Of a stretch of 64,000 nt of DNA, positions 8,745-17,759 are shown one piece after another. The notes under the pieces were generated by a model. The model was not told the origin of the DNA. It did not search any database and saw only the letters and a program-made list of their open reading frames with translations. How positions within the stretch are numbered: the first letter of the stretch is position 1; each line of letters opens with the position of its first letter. The translations under genes were made by a program, and so were the position numbers. This stretch comes from Rubrivivax sp. (GTDB lineage: Bacteria; Pseudomonadota; Gammaproteobacteria; Burkholderiales; Burkholderiaceae_C), in the NCBI GenBank assembly GCA_027484825.1, contig JAIXSE010000002.1:1-64000 (forward strand). Reading direction: 5' to 3'.

Positions 8745-9680
8745 ATGGCCCCATCCGACAGGAGTCTCATCATCAAGCTGCCTAAACCCCTTCGAGAAGC
8801 CGCAGAGCTGATCACCGAAGCGGCCCAGGGCTGGAGCGACGACAACGTCCCCAGCATGGGCGCCGCATTGGCCTACTACACGCTGTTCTCCATCGCGCCA
8901 CTGCTGCTGATCGTGATTGCGGTCGCGGGGCTGGTGTTCGGCGAACAAGCGGCGCGAGGCGAGGTGATGGACCAGTTGTCCGACCTCATCGGCCTGCAGG
9001 GCGCGATGGCGGTGGAAGACCTGCTCAAGCGGGTCAATCGACCGGAGGAGGGCGGCTGGGCAGCGCTCATCGGCACGGTCGTGCTGATCGTTGGCGCGAC
9101 CTCGGTGTTCGCCGAGCTTCACAACTCCCTGAACCGCATCTGGAAAGTGCCGCCGCCCAAGTCGGTGCCGGTGTGGCGCAGCCTGTGGACGGTCATCCGC
9201 CGTCGTCTGCTGTCGCTCGGGCTCATCATGGGCCTGGGGTTCCTGTCGATGATTTCGATGGTGGCCAGCGTTGCATTGGCCGCCATGGGCAAATGGTGGA
9301 CGCCGTGGCTCGGGGACGACTTCCTGCTGCTGGCCCAGGTGGTCAATGCCGTGCTGTCTTATGGCCTCATCACCGTCATGTTTGCCGTGATCTATAAGTG
9401 GGTGCCGGACGTCCCGATCCGCTGGCGCGATGTGTGGGTGGGAGCGCTCATCACTGCCGCTTTGTTCAGTTTGGGCAAGGCATTGATCGGACTCTATATC
9501 GGCCGCAGTGCGGTGAGTTCGGCATACGGTGCGGCCGCGTCCCTGGTCGTGATGATGCTGTGGGTCTACTACTCCACGCAGGTCTTCCTCATGGGGGCTG
9601 AATTGAGCTGGGCATTCTCGAGGCGGCACAGTTTGAAGGAGCACGTCATGGCGATTGAAGCGGGCTCGGAACGTGACTGA
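8745..9680 (+). CDS. YihY/BrkB-family inner-membrane protein
   Basis: About 311 aa with six hydrophobic segments. It carries the family's N-terminal block WSDDNVPSMGAALAYYTLFS, the AELHNSLNRIWKVPP loop and the late YYSTQVFLMGAELSWAF block. Members were once annotated ribonuclease BN or BrkB; they are inner-membrane proteins of unclear, possibly transport, function. The ATG at 8745 lies in a CCCCATGG-repetitive stretch with no good ribosome site, while an ACAGGAGT lies shortly after it, so the start is uncertain. Transcribed away from the PRC-barrel gene. Confidence 0.88.
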   Translation: MAPSDRSLIIKLPKPLREAAELITEAAQGWSDDNVPSMGAALAYYTLFSIAPLLLIVIAVAGLVFGEQAARGEVMDQLSDLIGLQGAMAVEDLLKRVNRPEEGGWAALIGTVVLIVGATSVFAELHNSLNRIWKVPPPKSVPVWRSLWTVIRRRLLSLGLIMGLGFLSMISMVASVALAAMGKWWTPWLGDDFLLLAQVVNAVLSYGLITVMFAVIYKWVPDVPIRWRDVWVGALITAALFSLGKALIGLYIGRSAVSSAYGAAASLVVMMLWVYYSTQVFLMGAELSWAFSRRHSLKEHVMAIEAGSERD

Positions 9681-9975
9681 CGCTGGATGAACATTCGCGA
9701 TTGAAGTGTTAGCGTGAACATTGAATGGGTCAATCAAAGCTGCGTTTCAATGCGAGTGTCATCAATGATCAAAATGCCTGAGACCTCGATGCCATCGACG
9801 TAAAAGCGCGCAAGCGGTGCTGCAAGAAACGTGTCGACATGGATCGATGCCGAAGGTCCTTGGCGGCACACCCATTGCCGGATTGAGATACGGACCCGGG
9901 CCAATGTGACTCCGCTGGGAGTTCGATGGCCGATGAGGTTTGTTCAATCGTTCAGACGACCGAAAGGAATTCGAC

Positions 9976-11355
9976 ATGAACCAGCATGGGCAACACCGAG
10001 GAAGCAGTGATGACGAGCGACGCAGCGACGGGACACAGCAGTCCTCATCGCGCAGTGACGTCAGTCAGCAATATGGCAGCTCGCCAGGGCAGCAGGGCCA
10101 GCAGGCCTACCAGGGGCAGAGTGGTCAGCGTGAGGGCTACGGCCAGAGCGGCCAGAGCGGTCAGCAGAGCGGGGGCTTCCAAAGCGGCAGCCACCAGAGT
10201 GGGGGCTATCAGGGTGGCGGCGACCGGGGCGGTTCGCAGGGCAGCTACCCAGGCAGCATGCAAGGCGGCTCGCGCAGCTATGAAGGCAGTGAAGGGTATG
10301 CCGGCTACCAGAGCGGCGGCCAGCAGGGCAGCTATCGCGACCAGGGCCCTCGCCATGAAGGCTGGCGCGAGGACCGGGGCGGCGCCCAGGACTTCAGTGG
10401 CCATTACGGCGCTCCCAGCGGATATGGGGCAGGCTCCGGGGGCTACGGCGCTCAAGGCGGCGGGTACGGCGGGTACGGCGGTCACCAAGGCGGCAATGAC
10501 GCTGGCCCCTACCGTGGCAACTATGGTGGCAACTACGGCGGTCAGGCCGGCCAAGGCTACGGCAGCCAGGGCGGCTATGGCAGTCATGGGGGCATGCAGG
10601 GCGGCTACGGGAGTGGCCCCGGCGGGTTGAACCCAGGTGGTTACGGTGCGGGTCAGCAGGCCGGTGGTTATCAGGGCGGCACCTACCAGCCTGGCGGTTA
10701 TGGGCCGTCCACCGGAGGCTACCAAGGCGGCTATCCGGGCCGCTATCAGGGGGGCAACCAGGGCGGAAACCAGGGCAGCTACCAGGGCGGCACCTACCAG
10801 GGCGGCACCTACCAGGGTGGCACCTACCAGGGTGGCGGCTATCAAGGCGGCTCGCAGGCGGGTGGCTATCAAGCGGAGCAGGGCGGCTTTCAGGGCGCCT
10901 CCGGCCCGAGCGCTTATCAAGGGTCGCAAGGCGGGTACGGCGGGTATGGACAAGGTCTGGGGCAAGGTCTGGGGCAAGGCCAGAACCGGAACTACGGCAA
11001 CGGCCAGCCGACCCACCATGACCCGGACTACCACCAGTGGCGCACGGAACAGCTGCGCAACCTCGATGACGACTACCACTCCTGGCGCCAGGACCGCTAC
11101 CAGAAGTTCAGCGAGGACTTCAACAAGTGGCGCTCCAACCGCTCTGGCCGCAGTGCGTCCGACACGTCGGAGCTGTCAGTGGGCAGCGGGTCGATGGGGA
11201 GCAGCACCAGCGGCCTGTCTGCGTCCAGCAGCACGCCGGGAGCCTCCACATCGTCAGGCCCCAGCACCGGGGCGTCGAGTTCGGGCGGCAGCGCCCTTGG
11301 CGGCAGCACCGGCTCCTCACTGACGTCCTCCTCCTCGTCTGGCAAGACGAAGTAA
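9976..11355 (+). CDS. Gly/Gln/Ser/Tyr-rich prion-like low-complexity protein
   Basis: A 459-aa protein starting MNQHGQHRGSSDDERRSDG behind an AAAGGAA site. Residues ~20-340 are almost only G, Q, S, Y and a few charged residues, in repeats such as GGYQGG, GGTYQGG and QSGQ. A more ordered region follows at ~340-390 with repeated WR motifs (YHQWRTEQLR, YHSWRQDRYQ, FNKWRSNRSGR), then a Ser/Gly/Thr-rich tail. No signal peptide or membrane segment is seen. The composition resembles phase-separating or prion-like domains. The WR-repeat C-terminus resembles proteins near other Burkholderiales stress genes, an impression from memory only. Confidence 0.8.
   Translation: MNQHGQHRGSSDDERRSDGTQQSSSRSDVSQQYGSSPGQQGQQAYQGQSGQREGYGQSGQSGQQSGGFQSGSHQSGGYQGGGDRGGSQGSYPGSMQGGSRSYEGSEGYAGYQSGGQQGSYRDQGPRHEGWREDRGGAQDFSGHYGAPSGYGAGSGGYGAQGGGYGGYGGHQGGNDAGPYRGNYGGNYGGQAGQGYGSQGGYGSHGGMQGGYGSGPGGLNPGGYGAGQQAGGYQGGTYQPGGYGPSTGGYQGGYPGRYQGGNQGGNQGSYQGGTYQGGTYQGGTYQGGGYQGGSQAGGYQAEQGGFQGASGPSAYQGSQGGYGGYGQGLGQGLGQGQNRNYGNGQPTHHDPDYHQWRTEQLRNLDDDYHSWRQDRYQKFSEDFNKWRSNRSGRSASDTSELSVGSGSMGSSTSGLSASSSTPGASTSSGPSTGASSSGGSALGGSTGSSLTSSSSSGKTK
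10786..10845. repeat. 15-bp tandem repeats encoding GGTYQ
   Basis: Four consecutive 15-bp units (10786, 10801, 10816, 10831) based on GGCGGCACCTACCAG, the last diverged. They are the most regular part of a larger repeat tract in the prion-like gene. A second, 12-bp repeat of GGTCTGGGGCAA lies near 10954-10978. Confidence 0.85.
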
Positions 11356-11587
11356 GCCGTGATGCTCCGGCGGCCCCTGTGCGGACCTGAACGCCACACA
11401 GAGGTCGTCGGCGCTGATGACCGTGATGACTGTGATGACCGCTCATGGCCGGTACGCAGCGGGTGCTGTGCTTGACAGGCACCGAGCTTGCCAGGCATGA
11501 CAGGCACAGAGCCGACGGCCCCATCCCGGGGGGTGCGCCTGGTTCTACGCGACATCCAGTTGTTTTCAACGATTCAAGGAGATAGCC

Positions 11588-12007
11588 ATGAACAATCGTT
11601 CCAAGATCACCACCGTGGCCATGGCCGTGGCACTGGCCAGCGGCGTCGGTATCCTGCATGCACAAAGCGGTGGCAATGGACAAGGCAGCTCGGGCAGCAC
11701 CAGCGCCCGCGATCGCAGCAACGATCCTCTGTCCAACAACAACGACCAGATGCGGCAGGGCAATGCCACAACGAATGCATCCACCGCCAATGGCACCACC
11801 ACCAGCAGCCAGAACAACGGCAACAACAACACGACCGAGACCTGGCAGGACCCCAATCGCAACACCACGGGGAACACCGGCACCATGAACGGCACCAACA
11901 GCAGCACGTCGACCATGGACACCAACAACTCGGGTGCCATGTCCACCGACAACACCGCAGCGGGTGCCAATGACCGTTCGCTGCCGGCCCGCGCCGACCG
12001 CAACTAA
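11588..12007 (+). CDS. Exported Asn/Thr/Ser-rich low-complexity protein
   Basis: 139 aa starting MNNRSKITTVAMAVALASGV, a clear Sec signal peptide with likely cleavage after ILHAQ or LHA. The mature part is unusually rich in N, T, S and G (SQNNGNNNTTETW, NGTNSSTSTMDTNN) and ends RSLPARADRN. There is no membrane anchor or Cys. An AAGGAGATAGCC ribosome site precedes the ATG and a strong terminator follows. Probably periplasmic or secreted and disordered; function unknown. Confidence 0.8.
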   Translation: MNNRSKITTVAMAVALASGVGILHAQSGGNGQGSSGSTSARDRSNDPLSNNNDQMRQGNATTNASTANGTTTSSQNNGNNNTTETWQDPNRNTTGNTGTMNGTNSSTSTMDTNNSGAMSTDNTAAGANDRSLPARADRN

Positions 12008-12024
12008 GTCTTGCGGCCCCACAC

Positions 12025-12049
12025 AAAGCGACCTGCGGGTCGCTTTTTT
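12025..12049 (+). terminator. Rho-independent terminator
   Basis: Arms AAAGCGACC and GGTCGCTTT with loop TGCG, merging into a T-run, 17 bp after the stop of the Asn-rich exported protein gene. Confidence 0.92.
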
Positions 12050-12201
12050 ACTTGTGGTTCGTTGGTCATCCAGCAGGCTTGATATTTCTCAATGAATGGA
12101 GCGGTGTGCTCTCGGCTTGGGTGCAGCGCCGCAGCTGCGGGCCACCCAGGGGGTGGCGATGTCCGGGCGGGCATCGCAGGTCTTTCCGAGGCAAGCCGCA
12201 C

Positions 12202-13380
12202 ATGTCCTATACGTTCCCCGCTTCTGTTCCCATGGCTGGGCCCTCAATGCCCATCTGGCAAGGGGCCCCGATGCAGCCCTCCCACGGCCCGCAAGCGCCC
12301 GGGTTGCAGACGGGCGCTTATCCCGCCGCGCCTTTGCTGGGCCCCGGTACCAGCGAGGCCGACAACGCGGTGGCGCATCAGTTGATGCAACGATTGAATG
12401 CGCAGTTCGGGTCCACGGCGGCCTGGCTGCCCACGCTGGACTCGCTGGCCCGTGTCTGCAACAGCCTGACGCCGGCAGAGCAGGACATGGTGCAGCGGCA
12501 TCTGTTCCCAGCCAGCGCCAATCAGCTTCGACAGCTGGAGCAGCGCTGGAACGACCGTCGCGCGATGGCCGAGGTGCTGAGCCACGAAGAAGAGGGGGCG
12601 GATGATCCGGCGGATGCCGGAGGAGGCACCAAAGCCGGTCCGCCGTGGGAACAAGAGCCCAGCGGGCGGCCCGGCACTGGCGGGGAGCGATGGCATCCGT
12701 CGCAGATGCATGCCGCCTACGGCGGTTATCCCGGTCAGGACCTTCGCAGCGCACGCGGGGGCCCCGGCCCTGCCGGATGGACCGGGCCCGCGGTGCCTCC
12801 CGCGCCCATGGGCAAGTTCCCGGCCTCGGGCCCGATCAGGACGGCGCCGATGCCATCCCCGAGCGCTTCCCCAGTCCCGCTGCCAAGGCCGGGCGCCACG
12901 GCTCCCATGATGTCGCCCCCTGGCACGCCGACGCCGCCCGCCATGACACCTCCTGCCTGGACACCCAGCCCCGCCTATCCCTCCGGATGGTCGGGGGGCA
13001 CGCCCGCCGCGTTCAATGGGCAAGGTTTTGCGCCGGCGGCCCAGTGGCCCGGTGTTGCGGCTTCGCCGTATGCAGCCCCGCCGTATGCGGCCCCGCCCTC
13101 GGTGGTGTTTGCCCCGGCCCCCTTCATCCCGCAGCCCGCCGTCGTCTGGGACGCCTGCGGCGGTTTTGTGCCCTACCCGTCGTGCCAGACCTGGAACTTT
13201 GTGCCTGGGCCGGGCTGGCCGGCAGTCGGCTTCGGCATGAGCTCGCCGCTGGCCCCTTGCTGGGGGGATGTCTCGGCGGCCGGCGTGGGGCTCGGACTGG
13301 GGGCGGGCATCGGAGCCGGTATCGGAGCCGGTGTCGGCCACATGCTGGGGGCATTTGCCTTCGGCCACCATTTCTTCTGA
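12202..13380 (+). CDS. Pro/Gly/Ala-rich protein with a C-terminal glycine-zipper segment
   Basis: About 392 aa. Residues ~50-125 form an ordered, mostly helical segment (NAVAHQLMQRLNAQFGST, LTPAEQDMVQRHLF, LEQRWNDRRAMAEVL). The middle is a long Pro/Gly/Ala linker. The C-terminus has a Cys/aromatic region (VVWDACGGFVPYPSCQTW) and a glycine-zipper stretch (GLGLGAGIGAGIGAGVGHML). No signal peptide is seen. The ATG at 12202 has only a weak GAGG upstream, and the frame is open from 12052. No family is recognised. It lies 4 bp before the next gene and is probably co-transcribed with it. Confidence 0.6.
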   Translation: MSYTFPASVPMAGPSMPIWQGAPMQPSHGPQAPGLQTGAYPAAPLLGPGTSEADNAVAHQLMQRLNAQFGSTAAWLPTLDSLARVCNSLTPAEQDMVQRHLFPASANQLRQLEQRWNDRRAMAEVLSHEEEGADDPADAGGGTKAGPPWEQEPSGRPGTGGERWHPSQMHAAYGGYPGQDLRSARGGPGPAGWTGPAVPPAPMGKFPASGPIRTAPMPSPSASPVPLPRPGATAPMMSPPGTPTPPAMTPPAWTPSPAYPSGWSGGTPAAFNGQGFAPAAQWPGVAASPYAAPPYAAPPSVVFAPAPFIPQPAVVWDACGGFVPYPSCQTWNFVPGPGWPAVGFGMSSPLAPCWGDVSAAGVGLGLGAGIGAGIGAGVGHMLGAFAFGHHFF

Positions 13381-13384
13381 CGGT

Positions 13385-14500
13385 ATGGACCCCAATCGTC
13401 TGGCGCCCGGCCATCTGCGCCTTCTTCGCGCACCGCGGCCGGCGGGTCTGCAAACGCCACCGCCCAGGCGCCAGCCGTGGCCCATGGGGGGGACAGCGTC
13501 GAGCTCCGGGGCCGGGGCTGCGCTGGACGGTGCCGGTTCATCCTCAGCGAGTGAGCGCGCCGGCGAGGGCAGGGACCGGACGGTGGACGCAGTGAGCGAC
13601 GCCGCAGTCGTGGCTGCCAGACGAAACGGGCTCACCTTCGCGCTCCAACCCGGGGCGGTCTACCGGGTGACGTGCCATACAGAGCAATCAGCGCTTGAGC
13701 CGTCGGCGGGCTCGAGCAGCCCCAACGGGATGCGCGCAGGCGCTGAATACGGCGGGTCCGCGTCCAGGCCGGCGACAGCCAAGCATGCCGGCATCCCGGG
13801 GGCGCCGGAAGCTTCCCCAAGGTATTCGGGGCCTTCGGGGCCTTCTGCGGGACGTGCACCGGTTCCGCTCGAAGCCCTGCAGCGTCGAACTCTGTCCGCG
13901 CCATCCGTCGGCCTTGCATCGCCCCCCGACCCCAGTCGTGTCACCACCAGGCCTCAGGCCAGCCCCCACAGCGGTCCGAACGCCGGCTCCCATGCGGGTT
14001 CCAACGCCAGCCCGAACGCCCCTTCCGCTGACCTGGTGGCCCTGTGCCGTCTGCCCGTGATGCAACGTCTGCTGACCCTTGCCCAGTCCCGCCAGACGCT
14101 GCTGGCCTTTGAATTGCAGTTGACCTGCGACTACCGCCGCAGCCATCCCTATGCGGATGAAGCGGAACTGGCGCGTGCCGTCTACGGCGACCCGCGTTAT
14201 GAGCAGATGATCAACCGCCTCAAGTTCGCCGACAGCCCGCAATGTGCACGTCTGCTGGCCGCGCGGATTGCGCGGGACACCAGCGGCCTGTCGGTCTGTA
14301 CCGCCACGGCGGCTGGCTTCGGCAGTGAGTTTGTCCTGGTCGCCATGCAACTGCCCACGGACCTGACCGACTGGCACGACCTGCCCGACGACGCGGTGCT
14401 GATGGACCCTTGGGCCCAGCGTCAGGGGGCTGCTCGAAGCCTGCTGATTGCCACCGGCCTGGCCAGCAGCACGATGCGGGTGGAGCGCTGCTTCACCTGA
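13385..14500 (+). CDS. Hypothetical protein: disordered N-terminus plus a C-terminal globular domain
   Basis: About 371 aa. The first ~215 residues are Pro/Ser/Gly/Ala-rich. A compact domain follows from ~216: LVALCRLPVMQRLLTLAQS, then LTCDYRRSHPYADEAELAR, then VCTATAAGFGSEFVLVAMQL and DDAVLMDPWAQRQGAA. The late Cys, a His in WHDL, and an Asp-Pro-Trp recall Cys/His/Asp papain-like toxin and effector domains, but the spacing is not decisive. It starts 4 bp after the preceding gene and converges on the histidine kinase gene with 3 bp between stops. An effector-type role is speculation. Confidence 0.6.
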   Translation: MDPNRLAPGHLRLLRAPRPAGLQTPPPRRQPWPMGGTASSSGAGAALDGAGSSSASERAGEGRDRTVDAVSDAAVVAARRNGLTFALQPGAVYRVTCHTEQSALEPSAGSSSPNGMRAGAEYGGSASRPATAKHAGIPGAPEASPRYSGPSGPSAGRAPVPLEALQRRTLSAPSVGLASPPDPSRVTTRPQASPHSGPNAGSHAGSNASPNAPSADLVALCRLPVMQRLLTLAQSRQTLLAFELQLTCDYRRSHPYADEAELARAVYGDPRYEQMINRLKFADSPQCARLLAARIARDTSGLSVCTATAAGFGSEFVLVAMQLPTDLTDWHDLPDDAVLMDPWAQRQGAARSLLIATGLASSTMRVERCFT

Positions 14501-14503
14501 GCG

Positions 14504-16924
14504 TCAGGCCGCCTGGGCCTGCGCGGGAGGGCGGTGCAAGGCCAGAAGTTGCAGCAGTTTGTCAGGGTCCACCGGTTTTGTGAGATGGTGGTCGAAGCCC
14601 GCGTCCATCGCCTCGGCGCGATCGGACGCCTGTCCCCAACCGGTGATGGCCACCAGCACCGGCGCCTGCCGGTCGCCGCGGGCGCGCAGGCGGCGGGCCA
14701 CCTCGTTGCCGTCCAGGCGCGGCATGCCGATGTCCAGCAGGCAAGCGTCCGGCGCGCTGCGATCGAAGACGTCCAGGGCCTCTTCGCCATCGAAGGCCAG
14801 CACCACCGAGTGGCCGTGCAGGCGCAGCAGCTCGGCCAGGCTTTCGGCGGCATCGCGGTTGTCGTCGGCGACCAGGATGTTGAGCGGCCCTGTCCGATAA
14901 GCCCCCAGCCGGCTCACCGGTTGCGACGGGGCCGAGGCGGTGCGTAGCGGCAGGCGAACCTCAAAGCGGCTGCCGCAGCCCGGGCCGTCGCTGTGCGCGC
15001 TGATGCGCCCGCCATGCAGTTCCACCAGCCCGCGTGTCAGGGCCAGGCCGATGCCCAGCCCTTCATTGACCCGGCCGCCCACCCGGCGTAGCTGGGTGAA
15101 CATGTTGAACACTTCGCCCAGCGACTCGCGCGGGATGCCGATGCCGTTGTCGCAGACCTCGATCAGCACCTCGGCGCTGGCGCCGTGCAGTTCACGCCGG
15201 GCCCGGATGACCAATTGGCCGCCGGGTTCGGTGTACTTCGCGGCATTGGTCAGCAGGTTGGCCACCACCTGGGCCAGACGCAGGGCGTCTCCCTCAAAGC
15301 GCAGCGGCTGGGCGGGCAACTCCACCGCCAACTGGTGCTGGCGCGCTTCGATGGTGGGGCGGGCGGTTTCCACTGCCGATTCGATCACCGCATGCAACTG
15401 CACGTCCTCCAGCCGCAGGCTCAGCGCGCCGCGAGTGATGCGGGAGATGTCCAGCAGGTCGTCCAGCAACAGCGCCATGTGCTGCACCTGCCGCTCAATG
15501 ACGCCATGGCTCCAGCGCTTCTGGGCGTCGGTGGCCTGCGGGCTGCTGGAGAGCAAGGCCGCCTGGCGGATGGGCGCGAGCGGATTGCGCAGCTCATGGG
15601 CCAGGGTGGCCAGGAACTCGTCCTTGCGACGGTCGGCCGCCTGCAGCTCGGCGCGGGCGCGGGCCCGCTCGGCATGCACGATGATCTTGCGGCTGCACAG
15701 GTCGGTGAGATCGGTTTCACGCAGGGTGATGTCGTGCGGGGTCCGGAAGTGCACGCTGATCAGGCCCAGCAGTTCCCCGCTGTCGCTCAGCAGCGGTGTG
15801 CTGTGCGCCGCCCCCATCTCCAGCGAAGCCGCCAGGGCCCGAATGTCCTGACAGCGCGGGTCGGTCTGGAAGTCGTTCACCACCACGCGGCCGCGCTGCA
15901 CCCGTGCCAGACCGCAACTGCCGCGGCCGGCGTCCATCAGCCGCTGGAGCTGGTCCAGGGCCTGCGCGTCGTGGCCCACCGACGCCTTGATCTTCAACTG
16001 GCCGTCGTCTTCGTCCACAAAGGCCAGCACACCGTGCTCCGCATGGTGCAGGGCCACCACAACATCCAGCACCACCTGGAACTGCTGCACCAGTGGGCGC
16101 GGTTCCAGCAAGCGGGTGCTGAGTTCCTGCAGGCGGTGCAGGTCATTGACCCGGACGCTGAGCTTCTCCTGCGTGTCCTTGAGCTGGTTCTCCATGCGCT
16201 TGCGCTCGGTGATGTCGATCACCGCGCCCCGCACATGCGTCACCTGCAGGTCGTCCCGGATGAGGCGCACCCGCAGCAGCAGCCATTTCATGCCGTCCGG
16301 AGACGGCCAGGCCAGCTCATGTTCGAACCGGTCGCCCTGGCGATGCAGCAAATGCTCCTGGGCCAGCCGAGCCTGGGCCACGAGCTGCGGCGGGAAGCGT
16401 GAGAGCAGCGCCAGCGCGGGCATGGCCCGGTCCGGGGCGGTGACGCCGCACAGGCGCGCCAGCGGCGGGCTTACATACAGCGTGCCGGCGACCTTGTCGA
16501 ATTCAAACAGGCCGACGTCGGTTTCCTCGGCCAGCAGCCGCAGTCGCGCCTGGGCCTGGGCGGTGCGCAAGCCGCCTTGGCGCAGGCGCTCGCCCAGGGC
16601 CAGCAGCAGGACGCCGTAAATCAGATAAGCGGCAATGGTGACCCGGCCATCATTGGCCTGATGCCAGAACGCCTGAAAGGACGCTTCATCCATGCCGGCA
16701 CTGGCCAGGCCCGCCAGCAGCACGACTGCGCCGGGGATGGGGCCGAACCAGACCGCTGCCAGCGCCACGGCCGGCAGGAAAAACAGAAAGGGCTCCCCCT
16801 TCCCGATCAGCGGCTGCGCCAGCCATTGCAGCAGCATGGCCAGCAGTGCCAGGCCCACCACAAAGGCCAGTCGCAGCAGCAGTTGCCTGCTCGCATCGCT
16901 GAGCAGCATGAATCGCACCTTCAT
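14504..16924 (-). CDS. Hybrid sensor histidine kinase/response regulator (TM-PAS-GAF-HisKA-HATPase-REC)
   Basis: A ~806-aa inner-membrane kinase. The N-terminal ~115 residues hold several hydrophobic segments of the DUF4118/KdpD-like type. A PAS domain follows (ETDVGLFEFD to GAVIDITERKRMEN), then a coiled-coil, a GAF domain, HisKA with the phospho-accepting His in ATLAHELRNPLAPI, and HATPase_c (N-box NLLTNAAKY, G1 DNGIGIP, G2 GLGIGLALTRGLV). A C-terminal receiver has its Asp in CLLDIGMPRLDG. The ATG at 16924 is chosen over an in-frame GTG at 16948. No separate output regulator is adjacent, so phosphate probably goes on through an Hpt or another receiver. Confidence 0.93.
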   Translation of the reverse strand: MKVRFMLLSDASRQLLLRLAFVVGLALLAMLLQWLAQPLIGKGEPFLFFLPAVALAAVWFGPIPGAVVLLAGLASAGMDEASFQAFWHQANDGRVTIAAYLIYGVLLLALGERLRQGGLRTAQAQARLRLLAEETDVGLFEFDKVAGTLYVSPPLARLCGVTAPDRAMPALALLSRFPPQLVAQARLAQEHLLHRQGDRFEHELAWPSPDGMKWLLLRVRLIRDDLQVTHVRGAVIDITERKRMENQLKDTQEKLSVRVNDLHRLQELSTRLLEPRPLVQQFQVVLDVVVALHHAEHGVLAFVDEDDGQLKIKASVGHDAQALDQLQRLMDAGRGSCGLARVQRGRVVVNDFQTDPRCQDIRALAASLEMGAAHSTPLLSDSGELLGLISVHFRTPHDITLRETDLTDLCSRKIIVHAERARARAELQAADRRKDEFLATLAHELRNPLAPIRQAALLSSSPQATDAQKRWSHGVIERQVQHMALLLDDLLDISRITRGALSLRLEDVQLHAVIESAVETARPTIEARQHQLAVELPAQPLRFEGDALRLAQVVANLLTNAAKYTEPGGQLVIRARRELHGASAEVLIEVCDNGIGIPRESLGEVFNMFTQLRRVGGRVNEGLGIGLALTRGLVELHGGRISAHSDGPGCGSRFEVRLPLRTASAPSQPVSRLGAYRTGPLNILVADDNRDAAESLAELLRLHGHSVVLAFDGEEALDVFDRSAPDACLLDIGMPRLDGNEVARRLRARGDRQAPVLVAITGWGQASDRAEAMDAGFDHHLTKPVDPDKLLQLLALHRPPAQAQAA

Positions 16925-17172
16925 TCGAACACTTTCAGCCGGCTGCACCGCACAAGCCGGGTCAAGTGGATTGAAACATCCGGCGATGGCGAGACCGTAA
17001 AAAAATGCCGAAAACTTGGTGGCAAATCGTCACCGAACGTTTTTGCGGGCACGGTATTTGCCCTCTCTGTCCGGTTGCGAGGCGCATCGGTCACATCCGC
17101 AGGGCGCTCCCGCCAACAGAGCAATCGGGCTGCCGTGCAGCCTTTCATGGACGCATTCGAGGGGAGATGGAC

Positions 17173-17484
17173 ATGTGCCTGCGCAAGCTGGCTGGAATGG
17201 CGCCGTTGCTGCTGGCAACGTCGATGGCCTGGGCGCTGGACAAGGAGGCGCCCGTCACCGTGGCTGCGTTGAACAGCGCAGCGGCCGTCGGTGGTGAGCT
17301 CGCGCGCGTGCCCGCCCCGGTGACGCCCCGCCCGGTCGCCACGACCGCTGCGACACCGTCGCGCGTCGCGCCCGTGGCGTCCCGAGAACCGAATGCGCCG
17401 CGCGACCTGAAGGCTTTGACGGCCTTGATCGGCGGTCTGGCCCTGGTGGGCTGGTTCCAGCGGCGGCGCGCCCCAGGTCGCTGA
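17173..17484 (+). CDS. Small exported protein with a C-terminal membrane anchor (PEP-CTERM-like)
   Basis: 103 aa starting MCLRKLAGMAPLLLATSMAWA, a signal peptide with likely cleavage after AWA. A Pro/Ala/Thr linker follows, then REPNAPRDL, a hydrophobic segment (ALTALIGGLALVGWF) and a basic end (QRRRAPGR). Hydrophobic segment plus Arg cluster next to an EPNAP motif resembles an exosortase PEP-CTERM sorting tail, although the motif is not exact. GGGGAG lies 7 nt before the ATG at 17173; the ATG at 17167 is too close to it. Confidence 0.65.
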   Translation: MCLRKLAGMAPLLLATSMAWALDKEAPVTVAALNSAAAVGGELARVPAPVTPRPVATTAATPSRVAPVASREPNAPRDLKALTALIGGLALVGWFQRRRAPGR

Positions 17485-17759
17485 ATGTCGATGCGCGCGG
17501 CCGTCCTCCGAACAAGTGACACTGAATTTTTTTCAAATTCCTGGGGTCAAGGGGTGGGCCCGGCGCATGGTTACTGCAAGAATAAGCAGCGGCTTTCGAG
17601 TGACAACCACCCACTCGCCGCGCCGACGAAGCGCCTGTTTGACGCATTGATCGGCCTTTTCTCGACGCTTCATTTTGACGGCGGCTTCAGTGTGTGGAGC
17701 CGCCCCATCCCCAGGCTGAGCAGCGTGTGCTGCCTGGCCCAACACCTAAGGACCCTGCG

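Noticed and set aside
10786-10845. Regular repeats as a possible CRISPR array
   Set aside because: 15-bp contiguous in-frame coding units without spacers.
10045-11079. 344-codon minus-strand frame rich in Ala/Val/Leu
   Set aside because: It is the antisense of the GGYQ repeats; no ribosome site, and composition follows directly from the repeat.
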